Below are positions 37,710 through 46,529 of a stretch of DNA of 64,000 nucleotides, in pieces. The notes beneath the pieces were generated by a model. That model had not been told where the DNA came from and did not search any database. It saw nothing but the letters and a program-made list of their open reading frames with translations. The position numbers and the translations under genes were made by a program. This stretch comes from Pseudomonas fluorescens (lineage in GTDB: Bacteria > Pseudomonadota > Gammaproteobacteria > Pseudomonadales > Pseudomonadaceae), in the NCBI RefSeq assembly GCF_005938625.1, contig NZ_VCNJ01000003.1, positions 124,001 through 188,000 on the forward strand, written 5' to 3'. Position 1 is the stretch's first letter. Each line of letters starts with the position of its first letter.

Positions 37710-39785
37710 ATGACTGAGCTGTCGCAAGTGTCGGTGACGGCACTCAAGGGTGTTGGCGAAGCCATGGCCGAGAAATTGGCCAAGGTCGGCCTGGAGAATC
37801 TGCAGGACGTGCTGTTCCACCTGCCGCTGCGCTATCAGGATCGCACCCGTGTGGTGCCAATCGGCGCGTTGCGACCGGGACAGGACGCCGTGGTCGAAGG
37901 CACCGTCAGCGGCGCCGACGTGGTCATGGGCCGACGCCGCAGCCTCGTCGTGCGCCTGCAGGACGGCACCGGCGGTCTCAGCCTGCGCTTCTACCATTTC
38001 AGCAACGCACAGAAAGAAGGCCTCAAGCGCGGCACGCGGGTTCGCTGTTACGGCGAAGCCCGGCCCGGCGCCTCAGGACTGGAAATCTACCACCCGGAAT
38101 ATCGCGCCATCACCGGCGACGAACCGCCGCCGGTGGATGAAACCCTGACCCCGGTCTACCCGCTCACCGAAGGCCTGACCCAAGCGCGTCTGCGTCAGCT
38201 GTGCCTGCAAACGCTGACGATGCTCAAGCCAGACACCTTGCCCGACTGGCTGCCGACCGAACTCGCCCGCGACTATCAACTGGCGCCGCTGGCCGATGCG
38301 ATTCGCTACCTGCACAACCCGCCCGCCGATGCCGACGTCGACGAACTCGCGCTCGGTCATCACTGGGCGCAGCATCGTCTCGCTTTCGAAGAACTGCTGA
38401 CCCATCAACTGTCGCAACAGCGTCTGCGAGAAAGCATGCGTTCACTGCGCGCGCCAGCGATGCCGAAGGCGAAAAAGCTGCCACCGAAATATCTGGCCAA
38501 CCTCGGCTTCAATCCGACCGGTGCGCAACAGCGCGTTGGCAATGAAATCGCCTACGACCTCAGTCAGCACGAACCGATGTTGCGGCTGATTCAGGGTGAC
38601 GTCGGCGCCGGCAAAACCGTGGTTGCCGCCCTCGCCGCCCTGCAAGCGCTGGAGGCCGGTTATCAGGTCGCGCTGATGGCGCCAACCGAGATTCTCGCCG
38701 AACAACACTTCATCACCTTCAAGCGCTGGCTCGAGCCGCTGGGCATTGAAGTCGCGTGGCTGGCCGGCAAGCTCAAGGGCAAGAACCGTGTTGCCGCGCT
38801 GGAACAGATCGCCAGCGGCGCACCGATGGTGGTTGGCACCCACGCGCTGTTCCAGGACGAAGTGCAGTTCAAGAACCTCGCGCTGGTGATCATCGACGAA
38901 CAACACCGCTTCGGCGTGCAACAACGTCTGGCGCTGCGGCAGAAAGGCGTCGGCGGGCGCATGTGCCCGCATCAACTGATCATGACCGCCACACCGATTC
39001 CACGCACGCTGGCGATGAGCGCCTACGCCGACCTCGACACTTCAATCCTCGACGAACTGCCGCCCGGACGAACGCCGGTCAACACCGTACTGGTCACCGA
39101 CACCCGCCGCGTCGAAGTCATCGAACGCGTGCGCGGTGCCTGCGCCGAGGGCCGTCAGGCCTACTGGGTGTGCACGCTGATTGAAGAGTCGGAAGAGCTG
39201 ACCTGTCAGGCCGCCGAAACCACGTTCGAAGACCTCACTCTTGCCCTCGGCGAATTGAAAGTCGGGCTGATTCACGGGCGCATGAAACCCGTCGAGAAGG
39301 CCGCCGTGATGGCCGAATTCAAGGCCGGCAACCTGCAACTGCTGGTCGCGACCACGGTGATCGAAGTCGGCGTCGACGTGCCCAACGCCAGCCTGATGAT
39401 CATCGAAAACCCCGAGCGTCTTGGCCTCGCGCAACTGCACCAGTTGCGCGGTCGCGTTGGCCGGGGCAGCGCCGCCAGCCATTGCGTGCTGCTCTACCAC
39501 CCGCCGCTGTCGCAGATCGGTCGCCAGCGCCTGGGCATCATGCGCGAGACCAATGACGGTTTCGTCATCGCTGAAAAAGACCTCGAACTGCGCGGCCCCG
39601 GCGAAATGCTCGGCACCCGCCAGACCGGTCTGCTGCAATTCAAAGTCGCCGACCTGATGCGCGACGCCGACTTGCTGCCCGCCGTCCGCGACGCCGCGCA
39701 AGCCCTGCTGGAACGCTGGCCAACCCACGTCAGCCCATTACTCGATCGCTGGTTGCGCCACGGGCAGCAATACGGCCAAGTGTGA
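37710..39785 (+). CDS. recG: ATP-dependent DNA helicase RecG
   Basis: A 691-residue helicase that reverses stalled forks and branch-migrates Holliday junctions. The N-terminal wedge domain is followed by helicase motifs: I GDVGAGKTVVAALAAL, Ia MAPTEILAEQH, II IIDEQHRFG, III TATPIPRTLAMSAYADLD, and V/VI VIEVGVDVPNASLMIIENPERLGLAQLHQLRGRVGRG. Length is normal. It is co-transcribed with oxyR. Confidence 0.97.
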   Translation: MTELSQVSVTALKGVGEAMAEKLAKVGLENLQDVLFHLPLRYQDRTRVVPIGALRPGQDAVVEGTVSGADVVMGRRRSLVVRLQDGTGGLSLRFYHFSNAQKEGLKRGTRVRCYGEARPGASGLEIYHPEYRAITGDEPPPVDETLTPVYPLTEGLTQARLRQLCLQTLTMLKPDTLPDWLPTELARDYQLAPLADAIRYLHNPPADADVDELALGHHWAQHRLAFEELLTHQLSQQRLRESMRSLRAPAMPKAKKLPPKYLANLGFNPTGAQQRVGNEIAYDLSQHEPMLRLIQGDVGAGKTVVAALAALQALEAGYQVALMAPTEILAEQHFITFKRWLEPLGIEVAWLAGKLKGKNRVAALEQIASGAPMVVGTHALFQDEVQFKNLALVIIDEQHRFGVQQRLALRQKGVGGRMCPHQLIMTATPIPRTLAMSAYADLDTSILDELPPGRTPVNTVLVTDTRRVEVIERVRGACAEGRQAYWVCTLIEESEELTCQAAETTFEDLTLALGELKVGLIHGRMKPVEKAAVMAEFKAGNLQLLVATTVIEVGVDVPNASLMIIENPERLGLAQLHQLRGRVGRGSAASHCVLLYHPPLSQIGRQRLGIMRETNDGFVIAEKDLELRGPGEMLGTRQTGLLQFKVADLMRDADLLPAVRDAAQALLERWPTHVSPLLDRWLRHGQQYGQV

Positions 39786-39864
39786 GCACCGTCGCAGTTT
39801 CTGACAGATCGTTCTGACCAAGGTGGTTATACTCCTGCCATTGTTTCAAAAACGGATACAGATC

Positions 39865-41265
39865 ATGACCGAAGCCGCTCTCGCCCCCGAATCCCCGCAC
39901 GCGCCGTCTGTCATTCGGCTGCTGCTGGGCAAGCTGGGCATCGCCTACGAAGAAGTGCTCGACCACCACGGCCTCAATGCATCGCGCAAGGTACAAGCCG
40001 TGTTGCTGGACGACGCCGTCGGCGCGCTGATGGTGCTGTTTCCGCAGAGCCAATTGCTCGACCTCAACAGACTCGCCGAACTGACTGGCCGGCGCCTGAC
40101 CGCCGTGTCCACCGAGCGCCTGGAAAAGATGCTCGGCAAGCACAGCCTGAGCTTGCTGCCAGGCCTGCCGGCGCTGACCAGTTCGCCGTGCCTCTACGAA
40201 GAGAGCCTGCTGCGCGAACCGAAGTTGCTGATCAACTCCGGCGAGCCGGGCCTGCTGCTGGAAATCGCCAGCGAAGACTTCAAGACCATGCTGACCAAGG
40301 CCAGCGCCGCCAACTTCGGCGAAGCCCTGAGCAGTATCCGCCCGAACCTCGACCGCCCGGACGATGACCGCGAGGAAATCACCCAGGCCGTACAAGCCTT
40401 CACTGCGCGGCGTATTCAGCAGCGTCTGGAAGCGACCATCGAGATTCCGCCGCTGGCCGAAACCGCGCAAAAAATCATCAAGCTGCGCGTTGACCCCAAC
40501 GCCACCATCGACGACATCACCGGCGTGGTTGAAACCGACCCGGCGCTGGCCGCACAAGTGGTGAGCTGGGCGGCGTCGCCGTACTACGCTTCGCCGGGCA
40601 AGATTCGTTCGGTGGAAGACGCGATCGTTCGCGTGCTCGGTTTCGATCTGGTGATCAACCTGGCGCTGGGCCTGGCCCTCGGCAAGACCCTGAGCCTGCC
40701 GAAAGACCACCCGCAACACACCACGCCGTACTGGCAGCAATCGATCTACACCGCCGCCGTCATCGAAGGCCTGACCCGCGCCATGCCGCGCGCCCAGCGT
40801 CCGGAAGCCGGCCTGACGTATCTGGCGGGTCTGCTGCACAACTTCGGTTACCTGCTGCTGGCCCACGTGTTCCCGCCGCACTTCTCGCTGATCTGCCGCC
40901 ACCTGGAGGTCAACCCGCACCTGTGCCACAGCTACATCGAGCAACACCTGCTCGGTATCAGCCGCGAACAGATCGGCTCGTGGCTGATGCGCTACTGGGA
41001 CATGCCCGATGAACTGGCCACCGCCCTGCGCTTCCAGCACGACCCAAGCTACGACGGCGCCTACGCCGAATACCCGAACCTCGTCTGCCTGGCCGTGCGC
41101 CTGCTGCGTGGACGCGGGATTGGCTCTGGACCGGATGAAGATATTCCGGATGCGCTGCTCGAACGCGTCGGCCTGACTCGCGACAAAGCCAATGACGTCG
41201 TCAGCAAAGTGCTTGAGGCCGAGGTGTTATTGCGCGAACTGGCTTCGCAGTTCAGCCAGGCCTGA
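39865..41265 (+). CDS. YbaK-like domain fused to HDOD domain
   Basis: A 466-residue two-domain protein. Residues about 15-150 resemble the YbaK/ProX aminoacyl-tRNA deacylase fold (VIRLLLGKLGIAYEEVLDH, ...LLDLNRLAELTGRRL). Residues about 195-400 form an HDOD domain (IPPLAETAQKIIKLRVDPNATIDDI, ETDPALAAQVVSWAASPYY, LLHNFGYLLLAHVFPPHF). HDOD is a non-catalytic relative of HD phosphohydrolases used in signalling. Its role is unknown, and the YbaK part may be a binding relic. The ATG at 39865 is preferred. This gene also follows recG in other Pseudomonas, as I recall. Confidence 0.88.
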   Translation: MTEAALAPESPHAPSVIRLLLGKLGIAYEEVLDHHGLNASRKVQAVLLDDAVGALMVLFPQSQLLDLNRLAELTGRRLTAVSTERLEKMLGKHSLSLLPGLPALTSSPCLYEESLLREPKLLINSGEPGLLLEIASEDFKTMLTKASAANFGEALSSIRPNLDRPDDDREEITQAVQAFTARRIQQRLEATIEIPPLAETAQKIIKLRVDPNATIDDITGVVETDPALAAQVVSWAASPYYASPGKIRSVEDAIVRVLGFDLVINLALGLALGKTLSLPKDHPQHTTPYWQQSIYTAAVIEGLTRAMPRAQRPEAGLTYLAGLLHNFGYLLLAHVFPPHFSLICRHLEVNPHLCHSYIEQHLLGISREQIGSWLMRYWDMPDELATALRFQHDPSYDGAYAEYPNLVCLAVRLLRGRGIGSGPDEDIPDALLERVGLTRDKANDVVSKVLEAEVLLRELASQFSQA

Positions 41266-41329
41266 ATGCAAAGCGGGCAAGCAACCTCCAGTTGGAGCGA
41301 CGCTTGCCCGCGATGGGCCAACCTCCGGC

Positions 41330-43942
41330 TTAAGCCGACTTGTCCAGGTAACGGATCACCCAGCCTTTATCGTACCCAGAGTCGGTGAAATACACTCCGC
41401 CCACCACGATGCGCCCATCGTCCATTACCGCCATGCCGTGGGGGTATTCGAAACCCGCGCTTTCATTGAAAACGGTAAATCCCGAACCAAAGAAAGAGGA
41501 GTCTGGAGAACCATCCGCCAGAAAGCGTGCGGTGACCGCGCTGAGATTCTCATCAAGCGCGCCAGTGCCACTGTTACCGCAAACGATGACTGAACCGTCC
41601 GTACGCGGCACGCAATGCAACCATCTGACACCTTGGGAGACAGGTGACGAAATCAGTGGTTGACCACCATTGAACACCCGATTGTAGGAGCCGCTGAGAT
41701 TGAGCACCGCAATCAAGCCCTGAGAGACGCCCTCCACCGCCGCACCGCCGGCCACAACAATCTTGTCGTCGACGATTGCCGCAACGTCCAGGCTTATCCA
41801 TTGATCGTGGGGCACGTCCACCGCGCCGTTGTTTCCAAAGTCTGCGTCAACCTTGCCCGTGGCGTTGAGACGGGTAACAAAGGCGCCATGCGCACTCTTC
41901 GCGAAGTAATGGCCGCAGATCACCACGGCTCCATCCACATGGGTCGCGATCGCTTGCGCAACGATGTCAGAAGGCGAAATCTCTGCAAGCTCTATGAACG
42001 CAAAGCCAGTGCCGTTGAAGGTCGTATCGGGAGAACCGTTCGGATCGAACCTCAGAGCGATACCTTTTGTCCGTCCGGCAGCATCCTCAACGGTACTGAC
42101 CACGACGATTTTTTCGTCCAGTTGTTGCGCGACCAGCCCTGCTGCGCCAGCCACTGCGGCACCGCTGGCAGACGCTTGCACCACCCCGGTATATCCGCCG
42201 CCGCCCATCTTCGCGTAGGGAAGATAGAGCACACCTTGTTCCCCGAAAGACGTATGCAGTTGCCCGTCCTCGCGCTGTCTGACCAGCACCAGGCCCGTCG
42301 AGTTATTCGCGCCCTCTTCCGTGTACTGAGCACCAACCAGCCAACCGCCATCGCTCAGCGGTGTAAACCCGAGGATCCGACTCATGTAAAAACTTTCTTT
42401 CAGCCTGATCTCGACGTAGCCGGAGTCTTCTCCACCGAAAGCTGAGTCGAGAGCACCGTCTTCAAGCAGGCGAACGATCCGTGTAGGCGCACCGGGTGTT
42501 GAAAGGCGAACGGCAACCAGCAATTTGTTTTGCGGCAGCGCCAGCAGTGCCCTGACGTCATACCCCGAGAACCCGGGAAACGGAAATCTGAGGATGCCAC
42601 CGTCGCCGAAGGTCGGATCGTTATTCAAGGATGGCGTGCCCGCCAGATAGCGCACGAAACGCCCAGGGACTTTGGGAAGATCAGAATGGACGGAGAGTTC
42701 AATGCACACCACGATCCGGCTGTCCCCCATGACGGCCAAACCTCGCGCGAAGGCTTCCCCTGCGCTGTCTTCAAACAACGCATGCCCCGTACCGTTGAAA
42801 GCCGTATCCGGTTTTCCATCAGCAAGAAAACGCGCCGTCACCACGGCTGACTCACCCTGCCCGACAACAACGATCAAACCACCCACCTGCGAGGTATGCG
42901 TCCACGCCAACCCTTTTAGTAACGGCGAAAACAGCGGCTTGCCACCATTGAACACAAGGTTTGCCGCGCCGCTGGTCGTGAATGCAGCGATCAACCCACC
43001 GTCGAGACCATTACGCAGGGCTTGGCCCGCGACGATAATCCTGCCATCGCCTTCACGTACCGAAATCGATTGCAGAAAATTCTCGCCTTCATCGTCGGGA
43101 ATCAACAAGGCCAGGCCGTTGTTGAATCGACTGTCCAGCGCGCCATTTGTGTCCAGACGCGCCAGAAAAACTCCACGGCCTCCCGATCCGTCCTGGTATG
43201 CACCGCAGACCAGCACCTTGCCATCGGCTTGAACGGCGATACCGGAGACGTTATTCGATGTGGCGACATTCACAACCACATAGCCCGAACCGTTGAATGA
43301 TCGATCGAGGGAGCCATCCGCTTGCAGACGTATCACAACGCCCACTGGCAATGGCGCATCAGCAAAAAACACGAGATGAAGCAGGACGATTTTGCCGCCC
43401 ACCTTCAGGGCCGTTGACCGTAATGAAGCGTGCGCAGTCTGAGAGAACCTGCTGCTCGGATGACTGGTCTTGCGCGGCGCGCTAGCGGGGTCGGGGTTGC
43501 CATAATGGGAGATGAACCGCACGCCGTTGGTGCCGAACGTTTCGTTCAGTTCACCGGTCTTTTTCAGGCGGACCAGTGCGAGGCCAACGTCATCGGAGGT
43601 AGTCGAGAAATACTGAAGGCGTATCAGCCAACCATCATCCTCGAGCGCATCGAGACCGGAGACATAGCTGATCCGAGCCCCTTCCAGCGCTATTTCAACG
43701 AAACCTCTGCGCGCCAGACCGAAGGTCTCGTCCAGCGAACCGTCGTCATTCAGCCTCGCAATGGCAACCGGGGCGTTCGCTCCCGTTAAAGGTATCGCAA
43801 CGAGTAATTTAGAATCGGGAAGCGCCAAGACCGCCGCCGCTTCGTCGCCCGCAATGCCGGGTATCGGTAAGGTCAGCACGCCATCCTGAGCAAATGTCGG
43901 ATCGAGAGACTTGGGGGTCGAAATACTGTGTGTCTGCGTCAT
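41330..43942 (-). CDS. Delta-60 repeat (beta-propeller-like) protein
   Basis: An 870-residue protein made of repeats of about 55-60 residues with a DGSLDxxFxGxGxxxx core (for example NDDGSLDETFGLARRGF, QADGSLDRSFNGSGYVV, LADGSPDSSFFGSGFTV). This is the delta-60 repeat pattern, thought to build beta-propeller-like folds. Residues ~1-435 and ~436-870 are internal copies: both open with a DPTF.DGG/DGV unit followed by LALP..KLLVA. There is no signal peptide, membrane segment or catalytic motif. GGAG lies 7 nt before the ATG. Function is unknown; export by a non-Sec route is possible. Confidence 0.82.
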   Translation of the reverse strand: MTQTHSISTPKSLDPTFAQDGVLTLPIPGIAGDEAAAVLALPDSKLLVAIPLTGANAPVAIARLNDDGSLDETFGLARRGFVEIALEGARISYVSGLDALEDDGWLIRLQYFSTTSDDVGLALVRLKKTGELNETFGTNGVRFISHYGNPDPASAPRKTSHPSSRFSQTAHASLRSTALKVGGKIVLLHLVFFADAPLPVGVVIRLQADGSLDRSFNGSGYVVVNVATSNNVSGIAVQADGKVLVCGAYQDGSGGRGVFLARLDTNGALDSRFNNGLALLIPDDEGENFLQSISVREGDGRIIVAGQALRNGLDGGLIAAFTTSGAANLVFNGGKPLFSPLLKGLAWTHTSQVGGLIVVVGQGESAVVTARFLADGKPDTAFNGTGHALFEDSAGEAFARGLAVMGDSRIVVCIELSVHSDLPKVPGRFVRYLAGTPSLNNDPTFGDGGILRFPFPGFSGYDVRALLALPQNKLLVAVRLSTPGAPTRIVRLLEDGALDSAFGGEDSGYVEIRLKESFYMSRILGFTPLSDGGWLVGAQYTEEGANNSTGLVLVRQREDGQLHTSFGEQGVLYLPYAKMGGGGYTGVVQASASGAAVAGAAGLVAQQLDEKIVVVSTVEDAAGRTKGIALRFDPNGSPDTTFNGTGFAFIELAEISPSDIVAQAIATHVDGAVVICGHYFAKSAHGAFVTRLNATGKVDADFGNNGAVDVPHDQWISLDVAAIVDDKIVVAGGAAVEGVSQGLIAVLNLSGSYNRVFNGGQPLISSPVSQGVRWLHCVPRTDGSVIVCGNSGTGALDENLSAVTARFLADGSPDSSFFGSGFTVFNESAGFEYPHGMAVMDDGRIVVGGVYFTDSGYDKGWVIRYLDKSA

Positions 43943-44134
43943 GAGCTTGCTCCATCAAGTCGGTGAAGTCCCTTAAGGCCGGAACTGGAACTTGAGTAGA
44001 GCATCGCGACGATGCACAAAACACCTGATAGAAATGACAGTCCGATTGTCTTTGCGAGCCGCAATGATGGCCTTACAAGACAAGCGCACCGTTATTCAGT
44101 GCGCGCGCATGGGTTTGTTCAAGCCAGCGACTTC

Positions 44135-44518
44135 TTAAGCTTTAGCCTTCGCCTTTCTTGGCTTCAAATACTTCATCAACCCCTGAAACCACATCACCAG
44201 CGCCGGATTGCCCTTGAGCTGGATCGACTTGTCCTGAATCCCCTGCATAAACGCCAACTGCTTGTTCTTCGCCTGCATCGTCGCAAAGCCATAACCGGCA
44301 TCTTTAAACGCAATCGCAAACGCCGGCTCTGCCACCACGCCAGACTTGCTGGTGATGCGCTGATCCTTGACCACGAAATGCCGCGCCACTTTCCCGTCCA
44401 GCGTCTGCAGCTGAAACACCAGATCCTTGTCACCCAACTGCTGCTGGAACGCAGGATTTGTCCGGCTGGCCTTACCCATCAACAAACCCATCATCCACAG
44501 AAGAAAACGAAATTTCAT
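44135..44518 (-). CDS. SCP-2 sterol-transfer-like small protein
   Basis: A 127-residue protein. After a short hydrophobic N-terminus (MKFRFLLWMMGLLMGKASR) it has an SCP2-like lipid-binding pattern, with LVFQLQTLDGKVARHFVV and NKQLAFMQGIQDKSIQLKGN, and a Lys-rich tail. SCP2-like proteins bind fatty-acyl or sterol-like ligands; the ligand here is unknown. The ATG at 44518 follows GAGG by 8 nt. It stands alone. Confidence 0.75.
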   Translation of the reverse strand: MKFRFLLWMMGLLMGKASRTNPAFQQQLGDKDLVFQLQTLDGKVARHFVVKDQRITSKSGVVAEPAFAIAFKDAGYGFATMQAKNKQLAFMQGIQDKSIQLKGNPALVMWFQGLMKYLKPRKAKAKA

Positions 44519-44661
44519 GCGCACAGCCTCAAAAGGAAAATGAACGGCCGGGGCAGTGTAAGGGATTCGGACGATAACGCCAGTATCTGACGCTGTTGGA
44601 AGAGGATGCTGACCATTTCCCGCACGATGACCGCCAAGTCACGATTCAGCGCTCGCCCACT

Positions 44662-44779
44662 GATCGTTCCCCCGCTCCGCGTGGGAATGCATCCCGAGAT
44701 GCTCCGCGTCTCACCACACACCTTTCCTACACCTGTTGAAACACATCCCTGTAGGAGTTGGCGAAGCCTGCGATCTTTT
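44662..44779. repeat. Degenerate REP remnants
   Basis: GATCGTTCCCCCGCTCCGCG at 44662 is an altered copy of the 6141 element, and TGTAGGAGTTGGCGAAGCCT at 44750 is an altered copy of the unit at 23373. No intact inverted partner is present. Confidence 0.6.
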
Positions 44780-44872
44780 GATCTTCCGCCCCGCGAATCT
44801 ATGGGAAATTTCCTGCAAAGTGCGGGGCTGTCCATGAACTAGGCGAGTTGGCTAGCGATCGATAGGCTCTGT

Positions 44873-45086
44873 GTGTCGCCGCAGATTGGCGATACGGACG
44901 TGCAAGTCCGGTTGGAGTACACATTGGTTATGGCAATTCGCCGAGCGTTTTCCTATGCTCGCGGATCGTTATGGCGGCTGTGTATGGGAGGCCTTCGGGT
45001 CTGCCGGGTTACTCCACCGGTCTTGCACACCTATGCACAGCTGCCACCACTTTCGAAGTGCGAGCGAAACGGTGTCGGCTCCTTAA
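44873..45086 (+). ncRNA. Highly structured leader RNA upstream of the DUF6124 gene
   Basis: At least six stems can be drawn. GTGTCGCC/GGCGATAC (44873-44895); CGGAC/GTCCG (44895-44910); CGAGC/GCTCG (44942-44961); a 16-17-bp closing stem (44972-44988 with 45030-45046, three G-T wobbles) that encloses AGGCC-TTCG-GGTCT (a UUCG tetraloop hairpin) and GCCGG/CCGGT; then CACTT/AAGTG (45048-45060). The closing stem plus two inner hairpins make a three-way junction. The region ends 17 bp before the DUF6124 ATG. It may be a cis-regulatory element or a separate small RNA. I recall similar sequence before related genes in fluorescens-group strains but could not check. Confidence 0.55.
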
Positions 45087-45102
45087 ACTGGAGTAAGACC
45101 GA

Positions 45103-45474
45103 ATGATCAAACCAACACCCAATCCCCCCGAAAACCCAGACGTTTCGCCCTACGAATCTCTGGAATCAAAGAAATTCCACGAAGCCGCCGAGCGCGCCCT
45201 CGACCACCATTTCAAACCAGCCGTCGATCCACACCCCAAACGCGAGAACGGCCTCTTCAAACTCTCCCCCGGCACCGACGCCGAAGCCCTCATGGCCAAC
45301 GCCTCCGAAGACCTCCTGTCCATCAGCGTCATCGCCTGCGACCTCGCCGACGACCTCCATGGCTCCCGCCGCTCGGTGGCACTGGCCCTGAGCAGAATGG
45401 CGGACGGGGTGAGATTGATGGTGGAAGGGACGCTCGACCAGATTGAAGTGCGAAGCGTGGCGGCCAAGCCGTAG
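45103..45474 (+). CDS. DUF6124 (DUF3077-like) family protein
   Basis: A 123-residue soluble protein: a proline-rich start (MIKPTPNPPENPDVSPYESL), an AAERALDHHF segment and a mainly helical C-terminal half (ALMANASEDLLSISVIACDLADDLHGSRRSVALALSRMADG). This pattern fits the DUF6124 proteins that many Pseudomonas genomes carry in several copies, with no established function. GGAG lies 9 nt before the ATG, directly behind the structured leader. A terminator hairpin follows. Confidence 0.7.
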   Translation: MIKPTPNPPENPDVSPYESLESKKFHEAAERALDHHFKPAVDPHPKRENGLFKLSPGTDAEALMANASEDLLSISVIACDLADDLHGSRRSVALALSRMADGVRLMVEGTLDQIEVRSVAAKP

Positions 45475-45489
45475 CGAGATTTGTGGATG

Positions 45490-45516
45490 AAAAAAAGGGG
45501 ACGTTAAGTCCCCTTT
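45490..45516 (+). terminator. Terminator of the DUF6124 gene
   Basis: GGGGAC and GTCCCC pair around GTTAA, with an A run before and TTT after, 16 bp beyond the stop codon. Confidence 0.8.
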
Positions 45517-45543
45517 CTGCAACTGCCTGTAAAATCCAGGCAC

Positions 45544-45573
45544 AAAAAAACTGCCAATCACGGCAGCTTTTTT
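45544..45573 (-). terminator. Terminator of the 53-residue gene
   Basis: CTGCC and GGCAG pair around AATCAC with A and T runs on both sides. It lies 15 bp beyond the end of the minus-strand gene at 45589-45750. Confidence 0.8.
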
Positions 45574-45588
45574 GAGAATCCTAAACCG

Positions 45589-45750
45589 TCAGCCGGCGAG
45601 TCGACCGACAGGCTCAAAATCAGAACCCTTGGCCAACGCAACATCCAGAAAGCGGCTGCGCTTATCGGAACGCTTGGCCAAGACTTCACGAGCTTCGGCC
45701 TGGAGCCGGGCAGCCATCATAGGCTTAGGTTCATGTTTGGACTTTTTCAT
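45589..45750 (-). CDS. Small basic protein of unknown function (53 residues)
   Basis: A short frame starting MKKSKHEPKPMMAARLQAEA and ending EPVGRLAG. It is rich in Lys, Arg and Ala, with a predicted helix over residues 10-40. AGAGGTTTCC immediately precedes the ATG, and a good terminator follows, so it is probably expressed. It is not a toxin or antitoxin I recognise, and no partner gene overlaps it. The 280 bp upstream, 45751-46030, carries no other gene I can support. Confidence 0.6.
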   Translation of the reverse strand: MKKSKHEPKPMMAARLQAEAREVLAKRSDKRSRFLDVALAKGSDFEPVGRLAG

Positions 45751-45993
45751 GGAAACCTCTCAGGTCTCGAAATTTGACTGGTTCGCCCTGTCTGCCGGCG
45801 CCACCCGCCCCCTTGATTCTTGGGCATGGATAATCAATGGCAATTTTGAAGGTCGAGAGAGTAGCGATATTTGAAAGCTTTTGAATAGCCGCCGGAAACA
45901 CTCCGACATTGATTATCTGATCGAAGCAAACCGCAGGCTCTATCCCTGTCGCTGACTCATCACGCATCGGCGAGACGGGATTGACTACCCATA

Positions 45994-46013
45994 AAGGGAC
46001 GTTAAGTCCCCTT
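45994..46013 (-). terminator. Terminator of the exported-protein operon
   Basis: On the minus strand GGGGACTTAACGTCCC folds with a TTAAC loop and is followed by TTTAT, about 18 bp past the stop codon of the 146-residue gene. It is nearly the same sequence as the terminator at 45490. Confidence 0.7.
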
Positions 46014-46030
46014 CCTGAATATTCTCTGCC

Positions 46031-46471
46031 TCACCATTGGCAACCTGTTTCAGGTTTCGAATCCACGTTGTAATCGTTTTCAAACGAATACTTCTTTGCG
46101 GATTTGTAATTCGTATACGACATCGCATCAACCCGGCCACCCTGAGTGACCATCTGATACTCACCTGTCAGTGCGCCATCAACTACTTCAACCCAAGTTG
46201 TCGTGTACTGGTAGGGCCGGCCATACACGAGTTCTTCTTGTTCAGTACTGCGATGAACCAGCCCAATAGCCTTTTTTGACTTGCTGTACTTGACGCCAGC
46301 ACCGCTCCATTTGGCGACAGAGTCGTAATAGGTTCGGAATTCAAAATTTATGGGTTTGCCTTCGTAGGAGCGGAAGCAAAAAACCTCGGTCGTGACCTCG
46401 CTATGCGCCGCCAGAGGAACGAAAACGAGCAACGCGGAAAACAATGCAGACGAAAATTTCAAACCGAACAT
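46031..46471 (-). CDS. Small exported protein of unknown function
   Basis: A 146-residue protein with a signal peptide (LKFSSALFSALLVFVPLAAHSEV), so periplasmic or secreted. The mature part has two cysteines, near the start (VFCFRSYEGK) and next to the end (ETGCQW), which could form a disulphide. Its aromatic-rich strands suggest a beta fold. No family was recognised. It is the last gene of the minus-strand run starting at 53972, 58 bp after the TPR gene. Confidence 0.6.
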   Translation of the reverse strand: MFGLKFSSALFSALLVFVPLAAHSEVTTEVFCFRSYEGKPINFEFRTYYDSVAKWSGAGVKYSKSKKAIGLVHRSTEQEELVYGRPYQYTTTWVEVVDGALTGEYQMVTQGGRVDAMSYTNYKSAKKYSFENDYNVDSKPETGCQW

Positions 46472-46529
46472 TCCTTTAGCGGTTCATGGGTAATAAAAAA
46501 CATGCTTTCAGCAACTCACCGAGCGCTGG

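Noticed and set aside
44871-45106. Two overlapping small frames (70-77 codons) in the DUF6124 leader
   Set aside because: They start with GTG or lack a ribosome site, and the DNA is better explained by RNA stems; a coding role cannot be excluded but is not supported.
45731-45967. A 78-codon minus-strand frame running into the 53-residue gene
   Set aside because: No ribosome site; the composition is unremarkable and the overlapping smaller gene has better signals.
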